From NCBI RefSeq assembly GCF_903970965.1, contig NZ_CAJCKW010000007.1, positions 1 to 64,000 on the forward strand: a DNA stretch of 64,000 nucleotides, read 5' to 3'. Below, piece after piece: positions 8,463 through 18,318 of the stretch. Source of the DNA: Aureimonas sp. ME7 (GTDB lineage: Bacteria; Pseudomonadota; Alphaproteobacteria; Rhizobiales; Rhizobiaceae). Numbering within the stretch: the stretch's first letter is position 1; each line of letters starts with the position of its first letter. The notes below the pieces were generated by a model. The model saw nothing but the letters and a program-made list of their open reading frames with translations. It made no database searches and had not been told where the DNA came from. A program made the position numbers and the translations under genes.

Positions 8463-9131
8463 TCAGGCCCGCTTCCAGGGAAAGGCCCAGAAACCGATCA
8501 GGCGCAGAAGACCGGCGACCGCCAGCGTCAAGACGAGGTAGACCAGCGCCATGACGCTGAACACCTCGAAGGAGCGATAGGTGTTGGACGCCACGATCAT
8601 CGACATGCCCGTCAGCTCGTCCACCGCGATTGCGGAAGCCACCGACGTGTTCAGCACCAGAACGTTCATCTGGGCGCAGAGGGCGGGGTACATCCGGCTG
8701 ACCACCTGAGCGAGGAGGATGTCGCGGATCAGCGCGACGGGCCCCATCCCAAGGACGCGGGCCGATTCGATCTGACCCTTGGGCAGGGAGACGATGCCCG
8801 CCCGCAGGATTTCCGCCAGATAGGCCGCCGAGTTCAGCACCAGAGCGAGAAGGCCCGCACCGAACGGCGTCAACCGAAGCCCGAGCGTCGGCAGGCCGAA
8901 GAAGATCATGAAGAGCTGCACGAGGAACGGTGTGTTGCGGAAGGTCTCGGTATAGGCGGAGACCAACCGACGGACCGGCCAGGGACCGAACACCCGGGCG
9001 AAAGCGAGCACTGCCGCCACCAGAAGACCGAAGACCAGCGACAAGGACGCGAGCCGGATGGTCACGAGCAGTCCGTCGACGAACTGCGCGCAATACGGAG
9101 CCAGGCTTTGGAAATGGAATCGGTAGTTCAT
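8463..9131 (-). CDS. Amino-acid ABC transporter permease (first gene of operon)
   Basis: A 222-residue HisM/GlnP-family permease with an EAA loop SLPKGQIESARVLGM (near residues 116-130). The ATG at 9131 (MNYRFHFQSLAPYCAQF) was chosen because it aligns with family starts. A longer frame to 9239 adds 36 residues that look unlike a permease and would run towards the palindromic operator region. It is the promoter-proximal gene of the minus-strand operon that runs down to 1470, and it is divergent from the LysR gene, the usual layout for LysR control. Confidence 0.88.
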   Translation of the reverse strand: MNYRFHFQSLAPYCAQFVDGLLVTIRLASLSLVFGLLVAAVLAFARVFGPWPVRRLVSAYTETFRNTPFLVQLFMIFFGLPTLGLRLTPFGAGLLALVLNSAAYLAEILRAGIVSLPKGQIESARVLGMGPVALIRDILLAQVVSRMYPALCAQMNVLVLNTSVASAIAVDELTGMSMIVASNTYRSFEVFSVMALVYLVLTLAVAGLLRLIGFWAFPWKRA

Positions 9132-9252
9132 CTCGGACAGGAAAAGGCCCGGTCGATCCGTCCGGCTCACGCTTCTCCAGAGAAGCCGGAAGCCAGCGAA
9201 GGGGACTCGAAAGCGGATGGCGACGACGCTCCGGAACAATCCGGAACCTGAA

Positions 9253-9280
9253 AAGTCTATATTTTTAGTATATTAGACTT
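9253..9280. promoter_or_regulatory. Palindromic operator between LysR gene and ABC/monooxygenase operon
   Basis: A 28-bp inverted repeat with 7-bp perfect arms, AAGTCTA (9253-9259) and TAGACTT (9274-9280), surrounds an AT-rich centre in an otherwise GC-rich region. It lies 122 bp upstream of the permease ATG and 61 bp upstream of the LysR ATG. Its dyad shape and divergent position suit a LysR-type binding site. This is inferred from layout; no footprint is known. Confidence 0.6.
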
Positions 9281-9340
9281 CGCCGGGGTTTCGGGTCTAT
9301 CGCTATAAGTTCGATCACAGCGTTCGATGGGATCGAAGAC

Positions 9341-10240
9341 ATGCGCGGGACCGATTTCGCCAATCTGAGGGCCTTCATGACGATCGTGGAGACCGGCAAT
9401 TTTGCCCGCGCGGCGACGGCATTGCAGATCGCTCCCTCCACCTTGAGCTACACGATCCAGACGTTGGAGCAGCGCCTCGGCATCACGCTTCTTCATCGCA
9501 CGACCCGCAAGGTGCTTCCGACCGAAGCGGGAGCGGGACTGGCGCGTCGTCTGGCGCCCATGCTGTCGGATTTCGACACCCTGTTGGAGGATTTCGTGGA
9601 GAAGGCCGCCAAGCCGACTGGCGTTCTGAAGCTCTGCATTCCCCGCATCCCGATGGCTCTCTACATGGAGCCGCTGCTCAGCGGCTTCGAGGCCGCCTAT
9701 CCGGAGGTCACGATCGACCTGACGATCGGAGACTTCGTGACCGACATCACCGCATCCGGGTTCGATGCCGGCGTGGTTCCCAACCGCGATCTCGGCGACG
9801 ACGTCGTCGCCATCAGTCTGGGAAAGCCACTGAAGCGGATCGTCTACGCTTCGCCGGCCTATCTCGCCCGCTTCGGCACCCCGCGGCATCCGGAAGACCT
9901 CAAGCGACACAATTGCATCAACTACCGGGGTTCGTTGACGGGGCAGATCTACGACTGGGAATTCCAGAACGACGGCAACCGTTTCACCATGGCGGTCAGC
10001 GGTTCGCGGATCGTTTCCGACACCACGTTCGCCCTATCGGCGGCGCTGAAGGGGCAAGGCATCGGCTACGGTATCGAGCAATTGTCTCAACCGTTCATAG
10101 AAGCCGGCAGTCTGGTCTCGATCCTGGACGAATGGATCGCACCGCATCCGGGGTTCGTGCTTGCCTATGCCAAGGTGCGCCATGCCACCGCGGCCATGAA
10201 AGCGTTGGCGTCGTATGTTCGCAACGAGAGGCGGCGGTAG
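9341..10240 (+). CDS. LysR-family transcriptional regulator
   Basis: A 299-residue LysR-type regulator. The winged helix-turn-helix occupies residues about 5-62 and includes LRAFMTIVETGNFARAATA and LEQRLGITLLHRTTR. The effector-binding domain follows from about residue 90 (TGVLKLCIPRIPMALYM). It is transcribed away from the amino-acid transporter/monooxygenase operon and shares its 209-bp intergenic region, so it very likely controls that operon and itself. The effector is unknown; CysB-like sulfur signals are a possibility, but the protein is not CysB by sequence. Confidence 0.9.
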   Translation: MRGTDFANLRAFMTIVETGNFARAATALQIAPSTLSYTIQTLEQRLGITLLHRTTRKVLPTEAGAGLARRLAPMLSDFDTLLEDFVEKAAKPTGVLKLCIPRIPMALYMEPLLSGFEAAYPEVTIDLTIGDFVTDITASGFDAGVVPNRDLGDDVVAISLGKPLKRIVYASPAYLARFGTPRHPEDLKRHNCINYRGSLTGQIYDWEFQNDGNRFTMAVSGSRIVSDTTFALSAALKGQGIGYGIEQLSQPFIEAGSLVSILDEWIAPHPGFVLAYAKVRHATAAMKALASYVRNERRR

Positions 10241-10788
10241 CACGGCCGCGACGGAAGCCGGCGGTTCGAAGCCATACATGATCCGAGTCGAACCGCGATC
10301 CCAGACCCGCATCCGGCGAATACGCTTCCCAGACACATTCCAGCGCGGCTCGGCCTGGGTGCGTTTGGACGTATCACGACGGCTATCGGCATCGCCCGGC
10401 CGATGCCGATAGCGGCGAGATGCACGAGTTGTTGGATGGCCGAAGAATAGAGGAAACGCCCCCCCCCCCGATACATGAAATCCTCGTCGGCGAGGGCGCG
10501 TTCGGTGAGGATCGCGGCACCGCTTTTCAAAGCCGATCCGCCCGGAACCCGTTCCGACGGTGTCGGCACCGGGCTGCGTGGACCATGCGCAGGAGTCACC
10601 CGGCCCATGGGGCGATCTGGCGATCCGGGATCGCCGCCCGGCACGCCGGTGTCCTGTCGCTCGCAGGCGGACGTCGCCGGCGAGCTTTCCATCCGGCTCT
10701 TCGCGGGGCCGCGTTTTGGCGAAAACTCGTATGGATCCTTTATGCCGATCGGGTCCACTTGAACGGCGATCCCGAAAGGAGGGTTCGC
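10241..10788. other. Intergenic region before the kdp operon
   Basis: About 550 bp separate the LysR stop from the first kdp peptide. I see no convincing gene. The region contains an uninterrupted run of 11 C at 10459-10469. The kdp promoter and any KdpE site should lie in the distal part (roughly 10650-10770), but I could not pick out a reliable -35/-10 pair. Confidence 0.4.
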
Positions 10789-10872
10789 ATGTACGATCTG
10801 ATCTACCTGGCCGTGGGGCTGGGCTTCTTCGCGTCGATGGGCGCCTACGCGCGCTGGGCCGGGCAGGCCTGA
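10789..10872 (+). CDS. 27-residue membrane peptide at head of kdp operon
   Basis: A 27-residue single-span hydrophobic peptide, starting MYDLIYLAVGLGFFASMG and ending AYARWAGQA. It has a strong Shine-Dalgarno, AAAGGAGGG at 10775-10783, five bases before the ATG. Similar tiny peptides sit before kdpF in several alphaproteobacteria from memory. Its stop lies two bases before the kdpF start, so it is co-translated with the Kdp complex genes. It could be a second KdpF-like stabiliser or a regulatory peptide; no function is established from the sequence. Confidence 0.7.
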   Translation: MYDLIYLAVGLGFFASMGAYARWAGQA

Positions 10873-10874
10873 CG

Positions 10875-10961
10875 ATGTTCGACCTGATCCTTGGCGGCGC
10901 CGTCGCCCTCGCCCTGGCCGGATACCTCGTGTTCGCCCTCGTGCGTCCCGAGCGGTTCTGA
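10875..10961 (+). CDS. kdpF: KdpF, small subunit of the K+-transporting ATPase
   Basis: A 28-residue single transmembrane helix peptide, [19 protein letters not shown] continuing to ALVRPERF. The terminal RPERF is the hallmark of KdpF. In Escherichia coli KdpF is a lipid-like stabiliser of the KdpFABC complex. It begins two bases after the upstream peptide stop and precedes kdpA by 29 bp. Confidence 0.9.
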   Translation: MFDLILGGAVALALAGYLVFALVRPERF

Positions 10962-10990
10962 ATCCGTCCCGTCTGTGAAAGGCCTCTGCC

Positions 10991-12700
10991 ATGACCGTCG
11001 TCGGCTGGCTGCAAATCCTCGTCATCCTCGCGGCCGTTGTCGCCTTCGCCGTGCCGCTCGGCGCCTATATGGGACGCGTCTTCGCCGGCGAGCGCACCCT
11101 CCTCTCGCCCGTTCTCGGGCCGATCGAGCGCGGCTTCCACCGCCTGGCCGGCATCGACCCGGCCAGGGAAGAGGGCTGGCTCGGCTACACGTTGGCCATG
11201 CTCGCCTTCAACGCGGCAGGCTTCGCGTTCCTTTATCTTCTCCTGCGCTTCCAGGGCGCGCTGCCGCTCAACCCCCAAGGTTTTCCCGGCCTGTCGGCGC
11301 ATCTGGCCTTCAACACGGCCGTTTCCTTCGTGACCAACACGAACTGGCAGAGCTACGGCGGCGAGACCACGATGAGCCACCTCAGCCAGATGGCAGGGCT
11401 TGGCGTGCAGAACTTCCTGTCCGCGGCCACCGGCATCGCGCTGGCGGTCGCGCTGGTGCGCGCCTTCTCGCGCTCGGGCGCCCAGACCGTCGGCAACTTC
11501 TTCGCCGACATGACCCGCGCCACGCTCTACGTGCTGCTGCCGCTCGCGATCGTCACCGGCATCTGGCAGGTCGCGATGGGCACGCCGCAGACCTTCGAGG
11601 CGTCCGCCACCGTCCGCACCCTCGAGGGCGCCGACCAGACGCTGCCTCTCGGCCCCGTCGCCTCGCAACTCGCGATCAAGCAGCTGGGCACCAACGGCGG
11701 CGGCTTCTACAACGCCAACTCGGCCCATCCCTACGAGAACCCCTCGCCGCTCTCCAATGCGCTGACGATCTGGCAGATGCTGGTGATGTCGGTGGCCCTC
11801 GTCTTCGCCTTCGGCCGGTTGATCGGCGACCGCCGCCAGACCTTCGCCATCCTCGGCGTCATGGGCATCCTGCTCGTCGGCGCCACGGCGGTCTGCTACT
11901 GGGCGGAGGCTGCCGGCACGCCGGTCCTCACGGCCGCCGGGCTCGATCCGTCGGGCGGCAACATGGAAGGCAAGGAGGTCCGCTTCGGCATCGCCGGGTC
12001 CGCCTTCTTCGCGTCCGCGACCACCGGCCTGTCGGACGGCGCGGTGAATGCCATGCACGGCTCCTTCACGCCGATCGGCGGCATGGTTCCGATGGTCCTG
12101 ATCATGCTCGGCGAGATCCTGCCGGGCGGCGTCGGCTCCGGCCTCTACGGCATCCTCGTGATCGCGATCGTCTCGGTCTTCGTGGCCGGGCTGATGATCG
12201 GGCGCACGCCGGAATATCTCGGCAAGAAGATCGAGGCGAAGGAGATGAAGATGGCGGTCCTGTCCCTTCTCGTCCTGCCGGCCGCGATCCTCGGCTTTTC
12301 GGCGGTGTCCGCCGTGCTGCCCGCCGCGCTGTCGGGGCTCGGCAATGCCGGTCCGCACGGCCTGTCGGAGATCTACTACGCCTACACCTCCGCGGCGGGC
12401 AACAACGGCTCGGCCTTCGGCGGCCTGTCGGCGAACTCGCCCTGGTGGAACACGACGCTGGGGCTGGCCATGCTGATCGGCCGCTTCGCCACGGTCGTGC
12501 CGATGATGGCGATCGCCGGCTCGCTGGTGGCCAAGACCAGGCTCGCACCCTCCGCGGGCACGTTCCCGACCCACGGTCCGCTGTTCGTCGGGCTGCTGGC
12601 GGGCATCATCCTGATCCTCGGCGGTCTCCAGTTCTTCCCGGCCCTCGCGCTCGGCCCGATCGCCGAGCAGGTGCAGATGCTGGCCGGCAGGACCTTCTAA
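10991..12700 (+). CDS. kdpA: KdpA, potassium-selective channel subunit
   Basis: A 569-residue polytopic membrane protein, the K+-binding and translocating subunit of the high-affinity Kdp-ATPase. The four selectivity-filter-like loops are all visible: [42 protein letters not shown] and [16 protein letters not shown]. Length matches E. coli KdpA (557). It follows kdpF and precedes kdpB by 107 bp, a gap holding a GC-rich hairpin. The whole operon is expected to be induced under K+ limitation by KdpDE. Confidence 0.97.
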   Translation: MTVVGWLQILVILAAVVAFAVPLGAYMGRVFAGERTLLSPVLGPIERGFHRLAGIDPAREEGWLGYTLAMLAFNAAGFAFLYLLLRFQGALPLNPQGFPGLSAHLAFNTAVSFVTNTNWQSYGGETTMSHLSQMAGLGVQNFLSAATGIALAVALVRAFSRSGAQTVGNFFADMTRATLYVLLPLAIVTGIWQVAMGTPQTFEASATVRTLEGADQTLPLGPVASQLAIKQLGTNGGGFYNANSAHPYENPSPLSNALTIWQMLVMSVALVFAFGRLIGDRRQTFAILGVMGILLVGATAVCYWAEAAGTPVLTAAGLDPSGGNMEGKEVRFGIAGSAFFASATTGLSDGAVNAMHGSFTPIGGMVPMVLIMLGEILPGGVGSGLYGILVIAIVSVFVAGLMIGRTPEYLGKKIEAKEMKMAVLSLLVLPAAILGFSAVSAVLPAALSGLGNAGPHGLSEIYYAYTSAAGNNGSAFGGLSANSPWWNTTLGLAMLIGRFATVVPMMAIAGSLVAKTRLAPSAGTFPTHGPLFVGLLAGIILILGGLQFFPALALGPIAEQVQMLAGRTF

Positions 12701-12713
12701 GGGTCTCGGGCGT

Positions 12714-12737
12714 GGCCCGGCCGGCTCGCGCCGGGCC
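12714..12737 (+). repeat. Hairpin between kdpA and kdpB
   Basis: An 8-bp stem GGCCCGGC (12714-12721) / GCCGGGCC (12730-12737) with an 8-nt loop lies in the kdpA-kdpB gap. There is no U-tract after it, so it is not a standard terminator. It may influence mRNA stability or the stoichiometry of KdpA and KdpB. A role is inference only. Confidence 0.45.
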
Positions 12738-12807
12738 GCCCACGATTTCCGTCTTCTTCCATCCTCGTCGCTCCTTCCGGGAGACCGACAACAAGGAACC
12801 CCCTTCC

Positions 12808-14862
12808 ATGGCTGCCCAAGCCGCAACGTCCACCCTCCGGCCCCGCCTCGTCGGCCGGGCCACGGTCGACGCGTTCAAGAAGCTCAACCCCGCCGCCCTC
12901 CTGCGCAACCCGGTGATCTTCGTCACCGAAGTCGTGGCCGCCGTCGTCACGGTCCTCTTCATGCGCGACATCGTGGCCGGCAACCCGCTCCTCTTCACCG
13001 GCCAGATCATGGCCTGGCTCTGGTTCACGGTGCTGTTCGCCAACTTCGCCGAGGCCATCGCGGAAGGGCGCGGCCGCGCCCAGGCCGACAGCCTGCGCCG
13101 AGCGCGCACCGACACGCTCGCCAAGCGCATGGCGTCGCCAGGGGACCGCCGCGCCATCCAGTCCGTCTCGGCGCTCGAGCTCAAGGTCGGCGACCACGTG
13201 CTGGTCGAGACCGGCGACCTCGTGCCGGGCGACGGCGAGATCGTGGAGGGCATCGCCTCCGTCAACGAGGCGGCGGTGACGGGCGAATCCGCGCCGGTGA
13301 TCCGCGAGGCGGGCGGCGACCGGTCGGCGGTGACCGGCGGCACCACGGTGGTCTCCGACTGGCTCGTCGTGCGCATCACGGCGGAACCGGGCTCCTCGTT
13401 TCTCGACCGGATGATCGCGCTGGTGGAGGGGGCGGAGCGGCAGAAGACGCCGAACGAGCTGGCGCTCACGATCCTCCTCGTCGGCATGACGCTGATCTTC
13501 CTGATCGCGGTCGTCACGCTGACGGGCTTCTCCGCCTATTCGGGCATCCCGATCCGCGTGCCGATCCTCGTGGCCCTGCTCGTCACCCTGATTCCGACCA
13601 CGATCGGCGGCCTCCTGTCGGCGATCGGCATCGCCGGCATGGACCGCCTGATCCGGCACAACGTCCTGGCCATGTCCGGCAAGGCGGTGGAGGCGGCGGG
13701 CGACGTCGACACGCTGCTGCTCGACAAGACGGGTACGATCACCTTCGGCAACCGCATGGCCTGCGAGTTCGTCGCGGTCCAGGGCGTGACGGAGACGGAG
13801 GCCGCCCACATCGCGGTCCAAGCCTCGCTGGCCGACGAGACCGCCGAGGGCCGTTCGATTCTCGTTCTCGCGCGGGAGAAGTACGCGATCTTCGTCCCGG
13901 ACGCCCCGCAGGAAGGATCGACCTTCGTTCCGTTCTCGGCCGCCACCCGGCTCTCGGGCGTCGACATGGGCGAAAAGACCATCCGCAAGGGGGCCGTGGA
14001 CGCGATCCGGAAGTTCGTGCGCGAGACCGCCGGCCGCGAGGTGCCCGAGCCCACCGCCTTCACCCAGGCCGCCGAGCGCATCGCAAGATCCGGCGGAACG
14101 CCGCTCGGCGTTGCCGAGAACGGTCGCTTCATCGGCGTGATCCATCTCAAGGACGTGGTGAAGCCCGGCATCAAGGAGCGCTTCGCCGAGCTGCGCCGCA
14201 TGGGGCTGCGCACCGTCATGGTGACGGGCGACAACCCGGTCACGGCGGCCGCGATCGCGGGCGAGGCGGGCGTCGACGACTTCATCGCCGAGGCCACCCC
14301 CCAGGACAAGCTGAACTACATCCGGGTCGAGCAGCGGCAGGGACGGCTGGTGGCCATGTGCGGCGACGGCACCAACGATGCACCCGCGCTCGCCCAGGCC
14401 GATGTCGGCGTCGCCATGCAGACCGGCACCCAGGCGGCGCGCGAGGCGGGCAACATGGTGGATCTCGATTCCGACCCGACCAAGCTCATCGAGATCGTGG
14501 GTATCGGCAAGCAGCTCCTGATGACGCGCGGCAGCCTCACCACCTTCTCGATCGCCAACGACGTCGCCAAATACTTCGCCATCATCCCGGCCTTGTTCGT
14601 CGCCGCGATCCCGGAACTCGGGATCCTCAACGTCATGCGGCTCGGGACGCCCGAAAGCGCGATCCTGTCGGCGGTGATCTTCAACGCGCTGGTGATCGTG
14701 GCGCTGATCCCGCTGGCGCTGCGCGGCGTGCCCTACCGGGCGATGGACGCCGCAACGGTGCTGCGCCGAAACTTGGCTGTCTACGGCCTCGGCGGCATCC
14801 TGGTGCCCTTCGTCGGCATCAAGATCATCGACCTCGCGGTTTCCGCGCTCGGCCTCGCATAA
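12808..14862 (+). CDS. kdpB: KdpB, P-type ATPase catalytic subunit
   Basis: A 684-residue type IA P-type ATPase that hydrolyses ATP to drive K+ uptake through KdpA. The phosphorylated Asp is Asp306 in [10 protein letters not shown]. The actuator loop has VTGESAPVI; the TGES serine is the site of inhibitory phosphorylation in E. coli KdpB. The hinge motif [16 protein letters not shown] is intact. The ATG at 12808 gives the usual family N-terminus and length (E. coli 682). It is followed by kdpC after 25 bp. All catalytic motifs are present, so the pump should be active. Confidence 0.97.
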   Translation: MAAQAATSTLRPRLVGRATVDAFKKLNPAALLRNPVIFVTEVVAAVVTVLFMRDIVAGNPLLFTGQIMAWLWFTVLFANFAEAIAEGRGRAQADSLRRARTDTLAKRMASPGDRRAIQSVSALELKVGDHVLVETGDLVPGDGEIVEGIASVNEAAVTGESAPVIREAGGDRSAVTGGTTVVSDWLVVRITAEPGSSFLDRMIALVEGAERQKTPNELALTILLVGMTLIFLIAVVTLTGFSAYSGIPIRVPILVALLVTLIPTTIGGLLSAIGIAGMDRLIRHNVLAMSGKAVEAAGDVDTLLLDKTGTITFGNRMACEFVAVQGVTETEAAHIAVQASLADETAEGRSILVLAREKYAIFVPDAPQEGSTFVPFSAATRLSGVDMGEKTIRKGAVDAIRKFVRETAGREVPEPTAFTQAAERIARSGGTPLGVAENGRFIGVIHLKDVVKPGIKERFAELRRMGLRTVMVTGDNPVTAAAIAGEAGVDDFIAEATPQDKLNYIRVEQRQGRLVAMCGDGTNDAPALAQADVGVAMQTGTQAAREAGNMVDLDSDPTKLIEIVGIGKQLLMTRGSLTTFSIANDVAKYFAIIPALFVAAIPELGILNVMRLGTPESAILSAVIFNALVIVALIPLALRGVPYRAMDAATVLRRNLAVYGLGGILVPFVGIKIIDLAVSALGLA

Positions 14863-14887
14863 AGCCGTACCTGAAAGAAGCACGACC

Positions 14888-15517
14888 ATGCTTTCCCAAC
14901 TCCGCGCCGCGGCCACGCTCCTTGGCCTCCTCACGATCCTTCTCGGGATCCTCTACCCCGCCGCCATGACGGCGATCGCTGGGGCCGTGATGCCCGCGCA
15001 GGCCCATGGCAGCCTCGTGATGCGTGACGGCCGGCCCATCGGCTCCTCGCTGATCGGCCAGGCGTTCGCGCAACCCGGCTACCTCCAAGGGCGCCCGTCG
15101 GCAGCCGGCAACGGCTACGACGCGTCCGCCTCGTCCGGCACCAATCTCGGGCCCACCAGCGCCAAGCTGGCGGACCGCGTAAAGACGGACGGCGCGGCCA
15201 TGAAGGCGGCGACGGGGGCCACGACGCTTCCCGCCGACGCGCTCACCACGTCGGGCTCGGGCCTCGACCCCGACGTTTCGCCGGCCTTCGCCGACCTTCA
15301 GGTCGCGCGCATCGCCGCCGCGCGCGGGATGGAGGCCGAGGCCGTGCGCCGCGTCATCGCCCGGAACACCGCCGGCCGCACCCTCGGCGTCCTTGGCGAG
15401 CCGCGCGTCAACGTCCTGGCGGTGAACCTCGGGCTCGACGCGATCGCCCCGGTGCCGGCAACTGGGGTTCCGGGTCCCGGCACCCCGACCGCCTCGGCCA
15501 CGACGCCTGTCGACTGA
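14888..15517 (+). CDS. kdpC: KdpC, K+-transporting ATPase subunit C
   Basis: A 209-residue membrane-anchored subunit with one N-terminal transmembrane helix (LLGLLTILLGILYPAAMTAI) and a periplasmic domain. Family motifs are GSSLIGQAFAQPGYLQGRPSA and SGSGLDPDVSP. KdpC associates with KdpA/KdpB and raises ATP affinity. The C-terminal tail (about the last 20 residues, rich in Pro, Thr and Ala) extends beyond the conserved domain. It lies between kdpB and kdpD. Confidence 0.96.
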   Translation: MLSQLRAAATLLGLLTILLGILYPAAMTAIAGAVMPAQAHGSLVMRDGRPIGSSLIGQAFAQPGYLQGRPSAAGNGYDASASSGTNLGPTSAKLADRVKTDGAAMKAATGATTLPADALTTSGSGLDPDVSPAFADLQVARIAAARGMEAEAVRRVIARNTAGRTLGVLGEPRVNVLAVNLGLDAIAPVPATGVPGPGTPTASATTPVD

Positions 15518-15642
15518 CGAACGCATCTTGCGGTCCCGCCCACCGGACCGCACTGTCCGCTCCGCGGCACCGGCGGCTTCCACCTTGCCCCCGCGCCCGT
15601 GACCGTTCCCGGGTCCATGCCCCTAGAAGGATCAGACCGACG

Positions 15643-18318
15643 ATGATCCAGGACGACGCGCCCCGCGCTTCACCCGACGCCCTTCTCGGCCAGGCCGAGC
15701 GCGCGGGGCGCGGCAAGCTGCGCCTGTTTCTGGGCGCCGCGCCGGGCGTCGGCAAAACCTACGCCATGCTCGGCGCCGCGCGCGCGGCCAAGGCGGGAGG
15801 GCGCGGCGTCCTCGTCGGGATCGTCGAAACGCACGGGCGGGCCGACACCGAGGCCATGGTCGCCGACCTCGAGGTGCTGCCGCGCCGGCTCGTCCCCTAC
15901 AAGGGCCGCCTCGTCGCCGAGTTCGATCTCGACGCCGCGCTCGCCCGGCGTCCGTCGCTGCTGCTCGTCGACGAATACGCCCATTCCAACGTGGAAGGTT
16001 CGCGTCACCCCAAGCGCTGGCAGGACGTCGCCGAATGCCTGCGATCCGGCATCGACGTCTGGACCACGATGAACGTCCAGCACGTGACGAGCCTCAACGA
16101 CGTCGTCCAGCGCATCACGGGCGTGCGCGTGCGCGAGATGGTGCCCGACACGACGCTGGAGGTCGCCGACGAGATCGTCCTCGTGGATCTGCCCTCCGAC
16201 GAGCTCATTCGCCGGCTCGCAGAAGGCAAGGTCTATGTCGAGGACACCGCGACCCGCGCCACGCAGAACTTCTTCAAACCCTCCAACCTCACGGCGCTGC
16301 GCGAACTGGCCCTGCGGCAGGTGGCGGCCCATGTCGACTCGGACCTCGTGGAGCGCATGCAGGGCGGGGCGATCGAGGGGCCCTGGGCGGCCGGCGAGCG
16401 GCTTCTCGTGTGCATCGGACCCGACGCGCAGGCCGAGCGGCTGGTCCGCGAGGGCAAGCGTCTGGCCGATCTTCTCGACGCGCCCTGGCATGCGGTCACG
16501 GTCGAGCGTCCGGGCTCGGTGCCCGGGCCGAACGAGGCGTCCCGGCTGGATGCCTCGCTGCAGCTCGCCCGGAACCTGGGAGCGGACGCGCACAATCTCG
16601 TGGCCGCCGATCTTCCGACCGAGATCCTGCGCTTCGCGCGCTTCGAGAACGTCACCCAGATCGTCGTGGGCAAGGCGCGGTCGCGTCGCTTCCCGCTGCC
16701 TTGGTCGGAGACGAACCTCGCCGACGCGCTGGTGGGCCGGGCCAGGGGCGTATCGGTCCTCGTCCTGACCGAAGGCGAGCCGGCGCCACCGCCCGCATGG
16801 CGCTGGCCCGAGCCCGGCGGCTGGGTCGGCTACGGAGCGGCCCTTGCCAGCGTCGCCCTCGCGACCCTCCTCGGCACGGAGCTGGTTCGCTACGTATCGC
16901 TTCCCAACGTCTCGATGCTCTACCTTCTGGCAGTGCTCGTCCCGGCGCTCCTCCATGGCGTATGGGCCGCCGTCTTCGCCTCGTTCCTGTCGTTCGCCGC
17001 CTACAACTTCTTCTTCATCGACCCCACCGGCACCTTCACCATCGCGCGTCCGCACGAGCTTCTGGCGCTTGTCGTCTTCCTGATCATCGCCGTGACCATT
17101 TCGGCCGTCGCGGGACAGGCGCGCGAGCAGATGCGCGCCTCGGCGCGGCGCACCCGCGCCGCCCGCCGGCTCTACGAGTTCACCCGCACGCTTTCCGCGC
17201 TGCCCGACGCGGGCACCGTCGCCGATGCCGCCGCCACCGAGATCAACGCCGCGATCGGCCGCGCGGTCACGATCCTCCGGCCCGAGGCAAGCGATCTGGC
17301 GATCGCCGCCGCCTGGCCGCCCGACAACCGGCTCGACGTTCCCGCCCGCACCGCCGCCCGCTGGGCGCACGAGCACGGCGAGCCGGCAGGCGTGGGGACG
17401 CAGACCCTTCCCTCCAGCGGCTGGACCTTCCTTCCGCTCGTGGTCCAGGACAGCAAGGTAGGCGTCCTCGGCGTCGAGCGGCCCGCCAACGCCCAAGCTC
17501 TCGACGCCGAGGTGCGGACGCTCCTTTCGGCGCTGGCCGAGCAGACCGCCGCAGCCCTCCAACGCGCGCTCCTGTCGACCGAGGTGCGCAGCGCGCGAAC
17601 CGCGGCCGAAACCGAGCGCGTGAGGAACATCCTCCTCGCCTCGATCAGCCACGACTTCAGAACCCCGCTCGCCTCGATCCTCGGATCCGCGACCGCGCTC
17701 ATCGACTATCGCGACCGGCTGGACACCGCCGCGCGCGACGACCTCCTCGCCCAGGTGCGCGACGAGGCGCGCCATCTCGACCAGATGGTCCGCAACCTCC
17801 TGTCGATGACGCGCCTGGAGGCCGGCGCGCTGGAAATCACCAGGGACTGGATCGACCTGGGCGAGATGCTGGACCGGCAGATCGACCAGGCCCGCAGGCG
17901 CGGCGCGACCCAGCGGTTCGCGATCGACCTGCCGCCGGAGCCGATCCTCGTCTACGGGGACGGGGCGCTTCTCGACCAGGCGGTGGGAAACATCGTCGGC
18001 AACGCCGTCAAGCATGCGGGGCCGAATGCAGCCGTGACCCTGCGGGCGCGCGCGGAACCGGGCATCGTGGCGATCGCGATCTCCGACGACGGACCCGGCA
18101 TTCCCCCGGATCTGCGCGGCCATGTCTTCGAGAAATTCACCCGGGCGCGCACGTCCGCCGCGGACGGCGGCGACAGCGCGGGGCTGGGCCTTGCCATCAC
18201 CAAGGGCATCGTCGAAGCGCATGGCGGCACCGTCGAGCTGTTGGCTCCCGATGCTTCGCGCCCCAGCGGGACAACCTTTCTCATCAAACTGCCTTGCGAA
18301 CGCGCGACCGGCCCATGA
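15643..18318 (+). CDS. kdpD: KdpD, sensor histidine kinase for K+ limitation
   Basis: An 891-residue sensor kinase. The N-terminal KdpD domain has the Walker A GAAPGVGKT (residues 31-39) and LLLVDEYAHSN. A universal-stress-protein-like domain follows to about residue 370, then four closely spaced transmembrane segments (about 390-490), a GAF-like domain, and HisKA with the phospho-acceptor His670 in ISHDFRTPL. The HATPase domain contains VGNIVGNAVKHAG and GPGIPPDLRG. All kinase boxes are intact. It overlaps kdpE (ATGA), and starts 125 bp after kdpC, so the regulators are probably partly co-transcribed with the pump. Confidence 0.96.
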   Translation: MIQDDAPRASPDALLGQAERAGRGKLRLFLGAAPGVGKTYAMLGAARAAKAGGRGVLVGIVETHGRADTEAMVADLEVLPRRLVPYKGRLVAEFDLDAALARRPSLLLVDEYAHSNVEGSRHPKRWQDVAECLRSGIDVWTTMNVQHVTSLNDVVQRITGVRVREMVPDTTLEVADEIVLVDLPSDELIRRLAEGKVYVEDTATRATQNFFKPSNLTALRELALRQVAAHVDSDLVERMQGGAIEGPWAAGERLLVCIGPDAQAERLVREGKRLADLLDAPWHAVTVERPGSVPGPNEASRLDASLQLARNLGADAHNLVAADLPTEILRFARFENVTQIVVGKARSRRFPLPWSETNLADALVGRARGVSVLVLTEGEPAPPPAWRWPEPGGWVGYGAALASVALATLLGTELVRYVSLPNVSMLYLLAVLVPALLHGVWAAVFASFLSFAAYNFFFIDPTGTFTIARPHELLALVVFLIIAVTISAVAGQAREQMRASARRTRAARRLYEFTRTLSALPDAGTVADAAATEINAAIGRAVTILRPEASDLAIAAAWPPDNRLDVPARTAARWAHEHGEPAGVGTQTLPSSGWTFLPLVVQDSKVGVLGVERPANAQALDAEVRTLLSALAEQTAAALQRALLSTEVRSARTAAETERVRNILLASISHDFRTPLASILGSATALIDYRDRLDTAARDDLLAQVRDEARHLDQMVRNLLSMTRLEAGALEITRDWIDLGEMLDRQIDQARRRGATQRFAIDLPPEPILVYGDGALLDQAVGNIVGNAVKHAGPNAAVTLRARAEPGIVAIAISDDGPGIPPDLRGHVFEKFTRARTSAADGGDSAGLGLAITKGIVEAHGGTVELLAPDASRPSGTTFLIKLPCERATGP

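Noticed and set aside
7026-9251. A 741-codon plus-strand open frame under the amino-acid transporter
   Set aside because: Antisense to three clear ABC transporter genes; composition is of His/Asp/Arg-rich shadow type.
12714-12737. Rho-independent terminator between kdpA and kdpB
   Set aside because: The stem is not followed by a run of T, and termination here would separate two subunits of one complex.
10034-12826. A 930-codon open frame on the minus strand across the LysR end and kdpA
   Set aside because: It is antisense to kdpA, has no recognisable domain and is rich in Arg, Gly and Ala, as expected from the complementary strand of GC-rich coding DNA.
15670-18222. An 850-codon minus-strand open frame under kdpD
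   Set aside because: Antisense shadow of the fully recognisable kdpD gene.
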